Source of the DNA: Zygnema cylindricum
Lineage: Eukaryota; Streptophyta; Zygnematophyceae; Zygnematales; Zygnemataceae
NCBI GenBank assembly: GCA_037447655.1
Contig: JBBHKE010000145.1
Location: 1-64,000 of the forward strand
Length of the DNA stretch: 64,000 bases
Direction: 5' to 3'
The notes under the pieces were generated by a model. The model saw only the letters and a list, made by a program, of their open reading frames with translations. It was not told the origin of the DNA and ran no database searches. The translations under genes were made by a program, and so were the position numbers. Below, piece after piece: positions 31,891-42,279 of the stretch (the first letter of the stretch is position 1; every line of letters begins with the position of its first letter).

Positions 31891-32946
31891 TGTAGAAATT
31901 AATGGTCCTTTTGAAGTATTTTCTTGGTCTAAATAGAAATACAGAAAGAAGGCGAGGTAGTCTACGTCTAACTTCTCTCTCCAACTCTCAAACTTGTCGC
32001 ACTCACTGAGAAATTGGAGAGGAAGCTAGAGCCATGGCTACCTAGGCTATCCAGAGTTTACGGGAAATATATATATTAGTTTATTTACTGTTAGAGGTTT
32101 ATTTACTAAAAGGATATGTGCTGCCCCCACGATTTGATCCCGGTACCTGCCGGACGGTAAGCAGCCAGTAGCAGGTAGCCTTATGCGTTATGTGTACGTA
32201 CTACAGTGATTGATATTTAATTAAACATTCACACGTAGGATTATTCATTTAACTAAAACTGTTTACGGAGACATAGATCCATTAATGTAAAAGTACGGAT
32301 TACAGTATGGATTACAAACGAATAATGCACATTTAATTCTTTAGCGAAACGAATACCGCGTATGTATTTATCACGGCTACGATTAAATGTGAATTTAATC
32401 CGACGGCCGAAATTATACGCCGAGATCGCGGAAGAGGATTTCACCGGTTTATGGTCATCGCCACATCGGATGACACGTGGCATAAGGACATTGGATCGCG
32501 GCATCTCCGAGGATTAACGGAGCGAATCTGGATATAACACGTGTCGACATTTAGACCATGTCGTACAATGTTCCTATAGAAAGTACACCAGCAGCTGTAC
32601 TTTTGTGTACGGAAGTGTTATCTGATTGGCTCCGTACATCTGTAGATAGAGTCTGTGAGAGAGATAGGACTTAGAAAAATTAGGAGATAGGACCCTCTCT
32701 CCCAGAGAGCTTCTGTACAAAAGGTCAACTTTGACCCTCCAAAACTTACTGCTCAGGGGAGCAAATTCAGAGATTTTTTTTGCTATCGACTCAGGGGAGT
32801 CTTGCCTTCACATGGAAGAAGTTAGTTAGAGTTTTTATCTGCCAGGGTTGCAGTTGTTTTTGCTGAAACACAAAGGGGTCAGGGTTATCCTACAGGCTTC
32901 TTGGAAGCTGTCAACTCTGAGAACTTATGGAGGTCTCACAGTTTGA
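31891..32946 (+). mobile_element. 5' LTR of Copia A4
   Basis: It starts TGTAGAAATTAATGG and ends TTTGA (CA changed to GA; the 3' LTR keeps TTTCA). The hairpin CTTCTCTCTCCAA/TTGGAGAGGAAG lies around 31965-32030 with loop core 31992-32007. The antisense tRNA-like block is at 32125-32195. Confidence 0.88.
32125..32195 (-). other. tRNA-like block in A4 5' LTR, antisense
   Basis: The minus strand reads TAACGCATAAGGC (A-box like) and, 40 nt on, GGGATCAAATCG (B-box like). The 3' LTR has the closer TAACGGATAAGGC. Confidence 0.5.
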
Positions 32947-32961
32947 GGTTATAGGCCCACC
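32947..32961 (+). promoter_or_regulatory. Primer-binding site of A4 (one mismatch)
   Basis: GGTTATAGGCCCACC follows the LTR. Relative to A1 and A3 the G of the gag ATG is A, so both the primer match and the start codon are damaged by one change. Confidence 0.72.
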
Positions 32962-33960
32962 CTCTAGGGAACGAATCTTTAATAAAACTGGCTTCATATA
33001 CTGGGAAAGTATGATGATAGGAGCTCTATGCGAAAAAAGGTTTTGGGGGATAGTGAGTGGACGATTGGGGCGTCCATCAAGTCTTGGAATTCCTCCACGG
33101 TTTGAAGGAAGCAGATTCACAAAGAAAGCAGGTCCATCTTCAACAGAGGAGACAAAGGAAAGAGAGGTGGTGGACAAAGGAGCGGAGAAGGAGACGACCA
33201 CACCAATAGCAACTGGTTCAGCATTCATGTCACCTATTACGAAGAACGAGGAGAATGATACTCAAACCACGGATTTCAACAATATCGCGGCAAAGCAATT
33301 CATCCTACGCCATCATACTCATGGACTTGCATGTAGTCAATTGCAGGTACAAAGGGCATCCAATCTGTGGATGGCTCTCATAGAGATGTACCAAAGTGGT
33401 AGGATTCAGCAAAAACAGTTGGCTGATCAGAAAGTTAACGAATATATATAAAAAGGGGAGAAAATGTTAGATTTTTGCAATGAGCTTGCTACACTGTTCA
33501 TTGAGCTAGAGAGTGCGGGAAAAGGATTTAGTGAAAAAGAAAAGGTTAACTGTTTATTGATGAAGTTACCCGATGAGTTCGAGAACATAGTCAACCGTGT
33601 TTAGGACTTGTCGCACTCAAGGTGGATATGGAACTCAGTGGTAGGGATGATTCTCGTTCGGGAGAATACGATTAAGATCCGAAGGGGAGGAAAGAGTGGC
33701 CATGCCATGCCTACTTCGACTGATAAGAGGAAGAAGGATTCTCGGAAACTGGTCGGAAACTATGGGGGAAGGGAGCAGAAAAATCAGGCCGACGAGTTCA
33801 GACCAAGGGCTCCCAAAGGTTTATGTCATTTTTGTAAGAAACCGAAGCACTATATGGCAGAGTGCACTAAGCTAACCAAGCTTCGGTTAAAAGAGGGGCA
33901 GACCGGTGGTACCCCGAGAGGAAAGAAAAATGCCCTTGTGACACAGGTAGATGAGGCGGA
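32950..33960 (+). pseudogene. Copia A4 gag
   Basis: The frame reads GPPSRERIFNKTGFIYWESM, LDFCNELATLFIELES, LLMKLPDEFENIVNRV, the UBN2-like capsid core, then CHFCKKPKHYMAEC (C-x2-C-x4-H-x4-C zinc knuckle). The start codon is mutated, and in-frame stops occur at about 33449 and 33602, with the frame otherwise kept. Confidence 0.85.
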
Positions 33961-34745
33961 TTCCAAGGACGAGGATGATGAGCTCTTTTTGGATGAGGAG
34001 TTGGAGGCGAAAAACGAGGTCGAAATTCCACGAAGGCAGAAATGTGCTTACGGTGGATTGAAACGTGAAGCCGGTTGGATTATAGATACAAGTGCCTCCA
34101 TACACATGTGTAAGGATAGGCACATGTTCACTAAGATAAGAAAGATTCCCACCGTAGAGAGAGAGTACGGGGATGGGAGGATAGTCACCACTACTCTTGT
34201 AGGATCGGTAGATCTAAAAGTGTTAGTAGAAGGAAAGACATCCATAGTAACATTCTCCGATTGTATTGTTTATTTCGGAGCTGAACAAAAACCTCATCTC
34301 TACATCTGTATTAGATGATAAGGGTTTTTTTACTAGCACTAGGGAAGGAGTCTTTACTGCTATTTTTGAGGAGGATGTCTATTTCATTGCTGAGAAAGGT
34401 AGCCATGGGATGTTTAGGCTGATTTTAAGTAATGAAACAAAGAAACTTTATTATGCTGGTGTTCATGATATTATGATGTGGCATAAGAGGCTTGGGCATG
34501 TGAATCTAGATAAGTTAAGAGAGATGAAAAAGATGGGAGTGGTGGAAGGGATTCAAGTCGGTGAGAGTGATAATATAAGTGATTGTAGTGGATGTGCTCA
34601 AGGTAAAGCACACAGATTACCCTTTCCTAAAACAACCACCTATAAGGGAGAAAAAATTCTAGATCTAGTACACATAGATATTTGGGGACCGGCTAAAGTG
34701 CCCTCACCGGGGGGGGAGAGATTTATGATGACTATCACTGATGAT
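33961..34745 (+). pseudogene. Copia A4 protease and pre-integrase
   Basis: The protease site is WIIDTSASIHMC, with Ser in place of the invariant Gly. A frameshift near 34262 precedes ELNKNLISTSVLDDKGFF. Then MMWHKRLGHVNLDKL and CSGCAQGKAHRLPFPK, zinc-binding residues of the integrase N-terminus, are followed by LDLVHIDIWGPA. Confidence 0.85.
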
Positions 34746-35530
34746 TGGTCTCGGTATTCTCGAGTGTATTTTTTGAAATCAAGTCCGAAGCTCAAGATTT
34801 TTTTAGACAATATAAAGCATGGAGCGAAAAACTCCATGAAACTCCAATCAAGAGAATAAGGAGTGACAATGGTGGAGAGTATACTTCTAACCAGTTTGAG
34901 GATTTTCTAAGGGAAGATGGAGTCCAACACCAAAAGACAGTTCTAGAAAACCCGGAACAGAATGGAGTAGCTGAAAGGTTAAATAGAACACTAAGGGATA
35001 GTGCTAGAAGTATGTTGTCAAATAAGAAGATAGGAAAAAGGTTTTGGGCAGGGGCAATGAACTGTGCTAATTACCTCAAAAATAGAGTTCTTACTTCAGC
35101 TATAAAAGATCAAACACCTTTTGAGAGATGGACAGGCAGGAAACCAAACATATCTCACATAAAAGTTTTCGGCAGTCAAGTATTCAGTCTAGATACAGAT
35201 CGGTCTAATTGGAAGCTAGATCCTAAAGGAAAACTGGGATACTTATTAGGATATGATGAGGATATTAAAGGATATAGAGTTTATAATCTAAAAAGGGAAG
35301 ATATAATCTTAGTAAAGCATCTAGTACTTATAGATGAAGGAAAGTCTGTGGATCCCTTAAAATATACAAAGTCAGTAAAAATCAGATTTTAGTCAGAAAA
35401 TTCCGATGACTTTGAGCTTCCTAACTATCCAAGTTTTAGAGAAGATGACATTCTTGCAGGTACAAATCAGACCAAAAAGGACTCGGTTGCGGAAACTCTA
35501 GTGACAACTCTAAAAAAGCGGAAGACGTGG
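34745..35530 (+). pseudogene. Copia A4 integrase core
   Basis: Integrase Asp and Glu motifs are IRSDNGGEYTSNQFEDFL and NPEQNGVAERLNRTLRDSA. The C-terminal region is TPFERWTGRKPNISHIKVFG and YLLGYDEDIKGYRVYNLKRE. One frame runs 34745-35392, reached by a frameshift from the pre-integrase frame, and a stop follows SVKIRF. Confidence 0.85.
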
Positions 35531-36620
35531 TGGAAATTGATTCGAAATCAAGGGATAGGGGAGAAGCCGAGATTGTTCGAAAGAATCCACAAGAACCATC
35601 TATTCCACCTTTAGATTTTGAGGGGAGAAGGAGAAGTAGCAAAAGATTGCAAGAAAAACAGGTTAATAACAAAGTAACAAAACTATCTTATCAAGATGAA
35701 CCTCAAACTTATGGAGAGGAGATGACTTGCCTAGAAAGAAAACGGTGGAAGACAACCATCAATGAGGAGATGGCCTCAATTATGGCAGCCGATACTTGGG
35801 AGCTAGTGGATTGTCCACCTAACCGAAAACCAATCGGTTGTAAGTGGGTTTTCAAATTAAAACAGAAACCAAGATAACACAATCGAGCGCTAAAAGGCCA
35901 GATTAGTGGCAAAGGGATTTACACAAAAGGAGGGAATTGACTACTAGAACCTTTGCCGTGGTCGTCAGATTTCCCTCCGTCCGCATACTTCATTGTCTGG
36001 CAGCAGCGGAAGAAATGGAAGTGCACCAGATTGACATCAAGACAGCCTTTTTACATGGAGAATTGGAAGAGGAGATCTTCATACGACAACCCGAAGGATT
36101 TGTGGAGGAAGGAGAGGAGAGTAAGGTATGCCGGCTGATTAAATCTCTTTATGATTTGAAACACGCCCCTCAACACTGGAATAAGAAGCTTGATGAGTTT
36201 CTTACCGGTATGGGATATATCCGGATCAGCTAGATCACTCAATCTATGTTTTTGAAGATGAGGAAGGTGTTACATTTATTGCAATTTATGTTGATGATTT
36301 GTTTGTTTTAAGTAAATCAATGGAAAAAATTAATAAACTGAAAACCGATCTTAAGGGGAGATTTGAAATGAAGGATACGGGGGAAGCAAAATATATTTTG
36401 GGAATTCAAGTAGAAAGAGACCGAGAAAGATAGATTATAAGATTGACTCAAAAGAAAGCAATACGGAACATGTTTGAAAAATTTCAGATGGATACAGCTA
36501 ATAGTTGTACAACTCCAATGGAGTTGAAGAAGGGAAGTGAGGGGAGTGAGGAAGAAGGAGTCATAGTCTTAGACGAGTAATTATCTCCTGAAGAACAGAA
36601 GTTCATGTAGACTATTCCTT
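35531..36620 (+). pseudogene. Copia A4 reverse transcriptase
   Basis: Motifs are WELVDCPPNRKPIGCKWVFK, VHQIDIKTAFLHGELEEE, SLYDLKHAPQHWNKKL, a catalytic YVDDLFVLS near 36290 and KYILGIQVERDRE. Stops and frame changes are near 35875, 35945, 36230, 36430 and 36579. Confidence 0.85.
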
Positions 36621-37298
36621 ACAGGCAAGTAGTGGGAAGTCTAATCTATTTTATGAATTGTACCCGGCAAGATTTAGCAGCAGCTGTAGAAGTGCTGAGT
36701 ATAAGTCTAAATGCTCCCACTAGGAGGGATTGGGAGGCAGCTAAGAGAGTCCTTAGATATTTGATAGGAACTAGGGATATATGGTTGCATTTGGGTGGGG
36801 AGAATACTGACACCACTACTTGGAGTGATGCTAGTTATGTTGATGCTCCGATGAGGAGATGCACTTCTGGATATGTATTATATGTGGGTGATGGGGCTTG
36901 CTGTAAGAGTAGCAAACAGCAAAAAGTTATTGCTCAATCCACCATAGAGGCTGAGTATATGGCCTCTTGTACTGCGGTAAAAGAATTGATGTGGTTCAAG
37001 TCTTTGCTTGGTGAGCTTAGTCACCTTAAGAGTGGTGTGCAAAATTTTTTTTGTGATAATCAGGCAGCAATCGCTATTTTTTCCAATCCTAAACATCATT
37101 TTAAAGCCAAACACATGGACATTAGACTCGGCTTTGTTAGAGAGAAAGTAGAAAACAAAATAATCAGTTTAGAGAACCAACCAGATAGTGAGAGGACCAG
37201 ATAGTGAGATGGTAGCAAATATGATGACCAAACCTGTGCCTTCCCCTAAGCTAATTTTTTGCAGGGAGAAGTGTGGTCTGGAATTAAATATTGACTAG
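36621..37298 (+). pseudogene. Copia A4 RNase H
   Basis: The frame reads MGSLIYFMNCTRQDLAAAVE, HLGGENTDTTTWSDASYVDA, MRRCTSGYVLYVGDGA, AEYMASCTAVKELMW, FFCDNQAAIAIFSN and HMDIRLGFVREKVENK. Catalytic acidic residues in WSDAS, AEY and CDNQAA are present. A short duplication (SE-RTR) shifts the frame near 37200, before VANMMTKPVPSPKL. Confidence 0.87.
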
Positions 37299-37311
37299 AA
37301 AATAAGGGGAG

Positions 37312-38362
37312 TGTAGAAATTAATGGTCCTTTTAAAGTATTTTCAAGGTCTAAATAGAAATATAGAAAAAAGCCGAGGTAGTCTACCTCTAACTTCTCTC
37401 TCCAACTCTCAAACTTGTCGCAGTCACTGAGAAATTGGAGAGGAAGTCAGAGCCATGGCTACCTAGGCTATCTAGAGGTTTACGGGAAATATATATATTA
37501 GTTTATTTACCGTTAGAGGTTTATTTACTAAAAGGATATGTGCTGCCCCCAAGATTTGATCCCGATACCTGCCGGACGGTAAGCAGCCGGTAGCCTTATC
37601 CGTTATGTCTAGACTTAGTGTTACGTACTACAGGGTTTGATATTTAATTAAACATTAACACGTAGGATTATTCATTTAACTGAAACTGTTTACGGAGAGA
37701 TAGATCCATTAATATAAAAGTAGAGATTACAGTATGGATTAGAAACGAGGACTACGCATTTAATTCTTTAGCCGAAACGAATACCGCGTATGTATTTATT
37801 ACGGCTAAGATTAAATGTGAATTTAATCAGACGGCCGAAATTAAACGGCGAGATCGCAGAAGAGGATTTCGGTGGTTTATGGTCATCGCCACATCGGATG
37901 ACACGTGGCAGAAAGACATTGGATCGCGGCATCTCCGAGGATTAAGGGAGCGAATCCGGATATACCATGTGTCGACATTTAGACCATGTCGTACAATGTT
38001 CGTACAGAAAGTACACCGGCAGCTGTACTTTTGTGTACAAAAGTGTAATCTGATTGGCTCCGTACATCAATAAATAGAGTCTGTGAGAGAGATAGGATTT
38101 AGGAAAATTAGGAGATAGGACCCGCTCTTCTGTACAAAAGGTCAACTTTGACCCTCCAAAACTTACTGCTCAGGGGAGAAAATTCAAAGATTCTTTCTGC
38201 TATCGACTCAGGGGAGTCTTGCCTTCACAGGGTGAAGTTGGTCAGAGATTTTGTCTGCCAGGGTGGCAATTGTTTTTGCTGAAACACAAAGGGGTCAGAG
38301 TTATCCTAGAGGCTTCTTGGAAGCTGTCCACTCAGAGGACTTATGGAGGTCTCAGAGTTTCA
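37312..38362 (+). mobile_element. 3' LTR of Copia A4
   Basis: The 1051-bp LTR starts TGTAGAAATTAATGG and ends GAGTTTCA. It has the conserved hairpin with loop ACTTGTCGCAGTCACT (37413-37428) and the antisense tRNA-like block: B-box-like at 37553-37563, and TAACGGATAAGGC on the minus strand at about 37595-37607. Confidence 0.88.
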
Positions 38363-39540
38363 CAGTGTGATGTCACGCCATTGTAGTTAGATAGTTTAAT
38401 TTTTTTTTGAATTAATTCATGTTTTGTTCTGCGACGACTTTGTACTCTCTTACTATGTTATTCCTTCTAATTGATAAAAAGAGGTGTGATATTTTTTTAT
38501 GATTAAATTTAGGGTTTGCCACTACGGAAAGCTTAGATTATTCCCCACCGTTTGTTCCCCGCTTGTTTAAAAATAAAAATACGAAAAATGTGTGTCGCAA
38601 CCATCACTAGCGCTGATATTGAAAATCAAAACTTTTTTTTCGGGATGCATTTTAAATTTCCTTCTCGGATTTGGTTAGAAGTCATGTGCGTGATTTCCAT
38701 TTTTTTTTTTGCCTCATTTTTCTGACTCATAAAGGGTTTGACATTTGGTTAAGCACAAGTTGAATTTTTCATGAGGCCAAAACTTGAGCATCTGTTTGAA
38801 ATCTAAAAATAGAGGCATATTTTCTAAAAGATTGTGTTTTAATTTCCTTTATGTGATGTTGTTCAACAAAAATAATCGTGTTCCTTATCATTTTGTTATA
38901 ATTTCCAAAAAAATGACTTTTAACAAACCACCACAATCAAATTTATTTCGTGAGTGAAGAAAATAAAACACAAAACATCAAAGATTGATTTGGCTTTTGA
39001 GTTCTTAAATTGTAGATGTCACTCTGCAAATTCTGCGAACCTTAGACTTAGTTGCAAAGTCTCGAAAACAAATCTTCCTTTCTTCCTCAACCTCACACTT
39101 TTGGTGCACTACATCGTATTGCAATACTAATTGATAGAATTAATAAAACCTAAAGCAACTCAAAATAATAACCATAATAAACGCACCAACGGAAGTATTC
39201 ACTGCACAATAACGGATCACCTGAAAAGAAATAAAGTTTTGCCGAAGCTTTTCTCCCACCACATAAATCGCTCTTTATTCTAAACACCATTGAACTCCAT
39301 TGACCATACAATGCATCAATCTACGACTGTTAAAATAGCCCTTCCTCCGCCTAACAAAGTGTTACCACATAACTTTTAGACAACATAGCGTCCTTAGCCA
39401 TGATTGGAACAAAGAAGACGTGGGAAGTAAACAGCACACGAAAAGCAAGCGGAAGTGTCGTTGCACCTTCTTATAGCAATGAAACGAGATAAAAAAAGCT
39501 CCATATGTGGAAAGTACACGCAAAAAACACCACCGTACGA
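38363..39540. other. ELP4 downstream flank, unassigned
   Basis: AT-rich sequence follows the A4 target site. The first bases probably continue ELP4 exon 3 and its 3' untranslated region. No other feature was recognised. Confidence 0.4.
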
Positions 39541-40340
39541 TACTTATCGGATTTCAATTTCTTTAAGATCAAGCCGAATGAATCCATAGTTACGTAATAA
39601 TCAAGCAGTATGCGAGCAATGCCAAATTTGGGAGGAGAACTAAAAGGAATTGGCTTCCATCAATGCTTTAGCAGATAAATTGATTCACTTACGGGAAATT
39701 CTTTAACTAAAGGAAGAGTCCACCCATCCTACGTCATCAGTTACCTCAAAACCACTATGAGAAATCGATCTAGATCTTCACAAGGCATTCCGACGTTTGG
39801 TACACTGAATGCTACTCTCAACGAATTTGCCAATCTAAGTTATCTCCCTATAAAAGGTGGAAAAGAAGGAGGAAAATTCCATAGGGAGAGAGGCTATTGC
39901 CCAGCCTACAGATTAAGTCCGCAAAAATAATTCTTGCTTTTAGTGTGACAAACTAGCCGGGACATGTGTCGCAATCTTGTTCCAACAAGGAGAAGCAATA
40001 CAATTCTGCAACCAACGGGGCGTTATTTTCGCGCAATGTTACTCCAAGAATGATATTGGTGGCGGTTGAAGAGATGGAAGCGGCCGGCAAGGTGGTCATG
40101 ACGGCGTCTTAATTGGTGGTTGCGGTGGTCGTCTTGGTCATTTCAGTGGAGGAAGACCTTTCATGGCGGACAATCATTTTGAAGGAGGCAAAAGGCGAGC
40201 AAACATTCACCTTTCACAATCTTTCCATTGATCTGTTGACAATCATTTTAAAAATCGAAAAAAAATAGATCACTAACTTGGGTGCTTTGCACCACGTGTA
40301 TACTGACGCAACCTTATTTGTTGATATGCCCTAACTTATC
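39541..40340 (+). pseudogene. Ancient family-B-like gag/protease remnant
   Basis: Similarity to family-B gag is visible through decay. A segment equivalent to FKPNESI lies near 39570, degenerate CCHC knuckles near 39950-40050 (FAQCYSKND), Gly/Arg-rich codons near 40070-40150, and a protease equivalent (GALHHVYTDATLF) near 40270-40330. There are many stops, so this is an old copy. Confidence 0.6.
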
Positions 40341-40539
40341 GTACTAAGGAGCAATACGCTTATCAGGATAGAGACAATTTTGTTTGGTACAATTTGTTTG
40401 TTCATTTTTTGAAGCTCAATTGTTGTGGTGTTTATAAAATTTTAAGAAGAGTTGTCTTCTAAATGCAAATTCAGAAGGCCATCGGCGTCGATATATGGTT
40501 GTGTTAGGATTACAGTGTTGAAAGTTATGTATTTTTTCG

Positions 40540-41399
40540 ATGGTGAGGGGAGCTAAGCTCTGGACTATGGTTCCATTTGTAGGGATTAACACTGAAGAAA
40601 ATGACAGAAAAATATGGGAATACAAGAACACTATAGCAAAGCATCTCATACTTAGAAACGTGTCTAAGTCCATAGCTATCACTCTTATAAACTTAATGAA
40701 GTCTTCAAAGATATGGGAAGCACTAAGTCACATTTATAAGAGTGAGAGTATTCATAGGCAGCAATTAGTAAACCAAGAAATAGATGCCTATGTTTATAAA
40801 GGCGGTAGCATGATAGAGTTTTGCAATTATATTGTTGCGCTAATGGTTGAGCTTGCTAGTGCGGGATATGTAGAATCTGAGGAGAGGAAGATTAATACAC
40901 TACTGATGAAACTCCTAGATGAGTACAAAACCATCATTTGTCGTATGTAGGCAATAGATGGCTTGTCATATACTTGGAGCTTTACCATGGGGATAATTCT
41001 TGTGAGGGAAAGCACTTTGGAGCTTTGTAGGGGAAGTGACAGGGTGAATGCATTTACAGTTGCTGGTGATTGGCGGAAGCGTGATGAGAGGAATGACGGT
41101 GACGAGCGGAAGCGTGATGAGAGGAACGGTGGTGACGAGCGGAAGCGTGATGAGAGGAACGGTGGTGACAAGCGGAAGCGTGATGAGAGGAAGAAATACA
41201 AAGGTAAACCTTATCGGAACTTTGGTGGAAAGAGAGGGAGAGGAAAAGAAATGGGAGCTTTGAAAAAGGGGGTTTGCTTCTTTTGTAGGGAACTGGGTCA
41301 TTATATAGAGGAATGTCGTTGTTTGGAAAAACTTAGAAGCTGGAATGTGGATGAGGAGGAAGAAGGGGAAGAGGAGAAAGAGGATGAAGATATTTCATA
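40540..41399 (+). pseudogene. A5 gag with charged repeats and zinc knuckle
   Basis: Segment 40540-40950 is a gag core (IAKHLILRNVSKSIAITL, MIEFCNYIVALMVEL, LLMKLLDEYKTIICRM). After one stop (TAG at 40948-40950) the frame resumes at about 40963. It contains an 11-residue repeat RKRDERNGGDE, three full and one partial copy (41073-41195). A knuckle CFFCRELGHYIEEC and an acidic tail (DEEEEGEEEKEDEDIS) ending at TAG 41397-41399 follow. It would give an RNA-binding capsid-like protein. The start codon of the family is deleted. Confidence 0.75.
41073..41195 (+). repeat. 33-bp tandem repeat in A5 gag
   Basis: Units 41073-41105, 41106-41138 and 41139-41171 plus a partial unit each encode RKRDERNxGDE. 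The length is a multiple of three and the frame is kept. Confidence 0.9.
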
Positions 41400-42266
41400 G
41401 CTTCTCCGGATTAGTAGTATGGGGAAGAGAGAAAAGCACACAGAAATTCCACGAAAGCAACAGTGTGTTTTTGGAGGTATAAGGGAAGTAAAGAGAGAGG
41501 AGGTACTTGAGGATGTCGAGGAGTGTAGAGTGTATGACTTAGAAATGAGAAAGTCAGATCTAGGATCCATAAGTGAAAACCGGAAAGATAAAATTAATGA
41601 GGATAATTTTATAGATAATAGGGAAACAGAAAACTGGTCGGAAAGGGAGACTTCAACAGATTCCGAGAAAAGGGGAGAAGTGAAACTCAAAGAGGTTTTA
41701 AAGGATAGGGAAAAGAGAAATATTTGATTAAAGGTTTAGGGGAGAAGAAATATTTATTGGGAATTAAATTAGAAAGTGATAGTGGAAAGAATTCCATGGG
41801 AGAGAGTAAGGGAAGTTCAGAAAATAGAGTAATTATCATGGATAAAAATATGAGTACGAAAAATGAAGATGAAGATCTTATGAGGAACTTAGTAGGGACT
41901 AGTGTTTTTTGGGAATATTTGGGGGTGGATGGATTTGACATCACTACCTGGTGTGATGTCGCTTGTGAAGATGTGCCTGTAAAAGGGTTATCATCCGGAT
42001 ATGTGTTGCAGGTTGGGGATGGGGCTGACTGTCATAAACGCAAAAGGGAAAGTAGATTCTGGTTGATGAAAAGGGGAGGAGGTGGATAAAATCTTTGATC
42101 GGATTTATGATAAGTGGGGTTCTAAATGAAATCTGTGATGGAATTGTTATTTCAAATTATCTAATGCATTGCTTTAAATACAAGGTTATTTACTTAAAGC
42201 TTATGAGAAGAAAAGAAAGAAGAAAAAGAAAACAAGGAAAATATTTTTTGCAGAAAAGTAGACTAG
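41400..42266 (+). pseudogene. A5 residual pol scraps
   Basis: Short pieces can be aligned in pol order: EIPRKQQCVFGGIRE (protease-proximal), LGEKKYLLGIKLESD (end of RT), GFDITTWCDVACEDVPVKGL and GYVLQVGDGADC (RNase H). The rest is Lys/Glu-rich filler. No catalytic core of RT or integrase remains. Confidence 0.7.
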
Positions 42267-42279
42267 AAAATAAGGGGAG

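Larger units (their letters stand above)
31891..38362 (+). mobile_element. Copia A4, complete in length
   Basis: This family-A Copia has two LTRs (31891-32946 and 37312-38362, about 1.05 kb each, highly similar), a primer site, gag, protease, integrase, RT, RNase H and a polypurine tract (37299-37311). Flanking 5-mers are tagtg (31886-31890) and cagtg (38363-38367), a 4-of-5 target duplication. It lies in exon 3 of ELP4. Several stops and frameshifts inactivate it. Confidence 0.9.
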
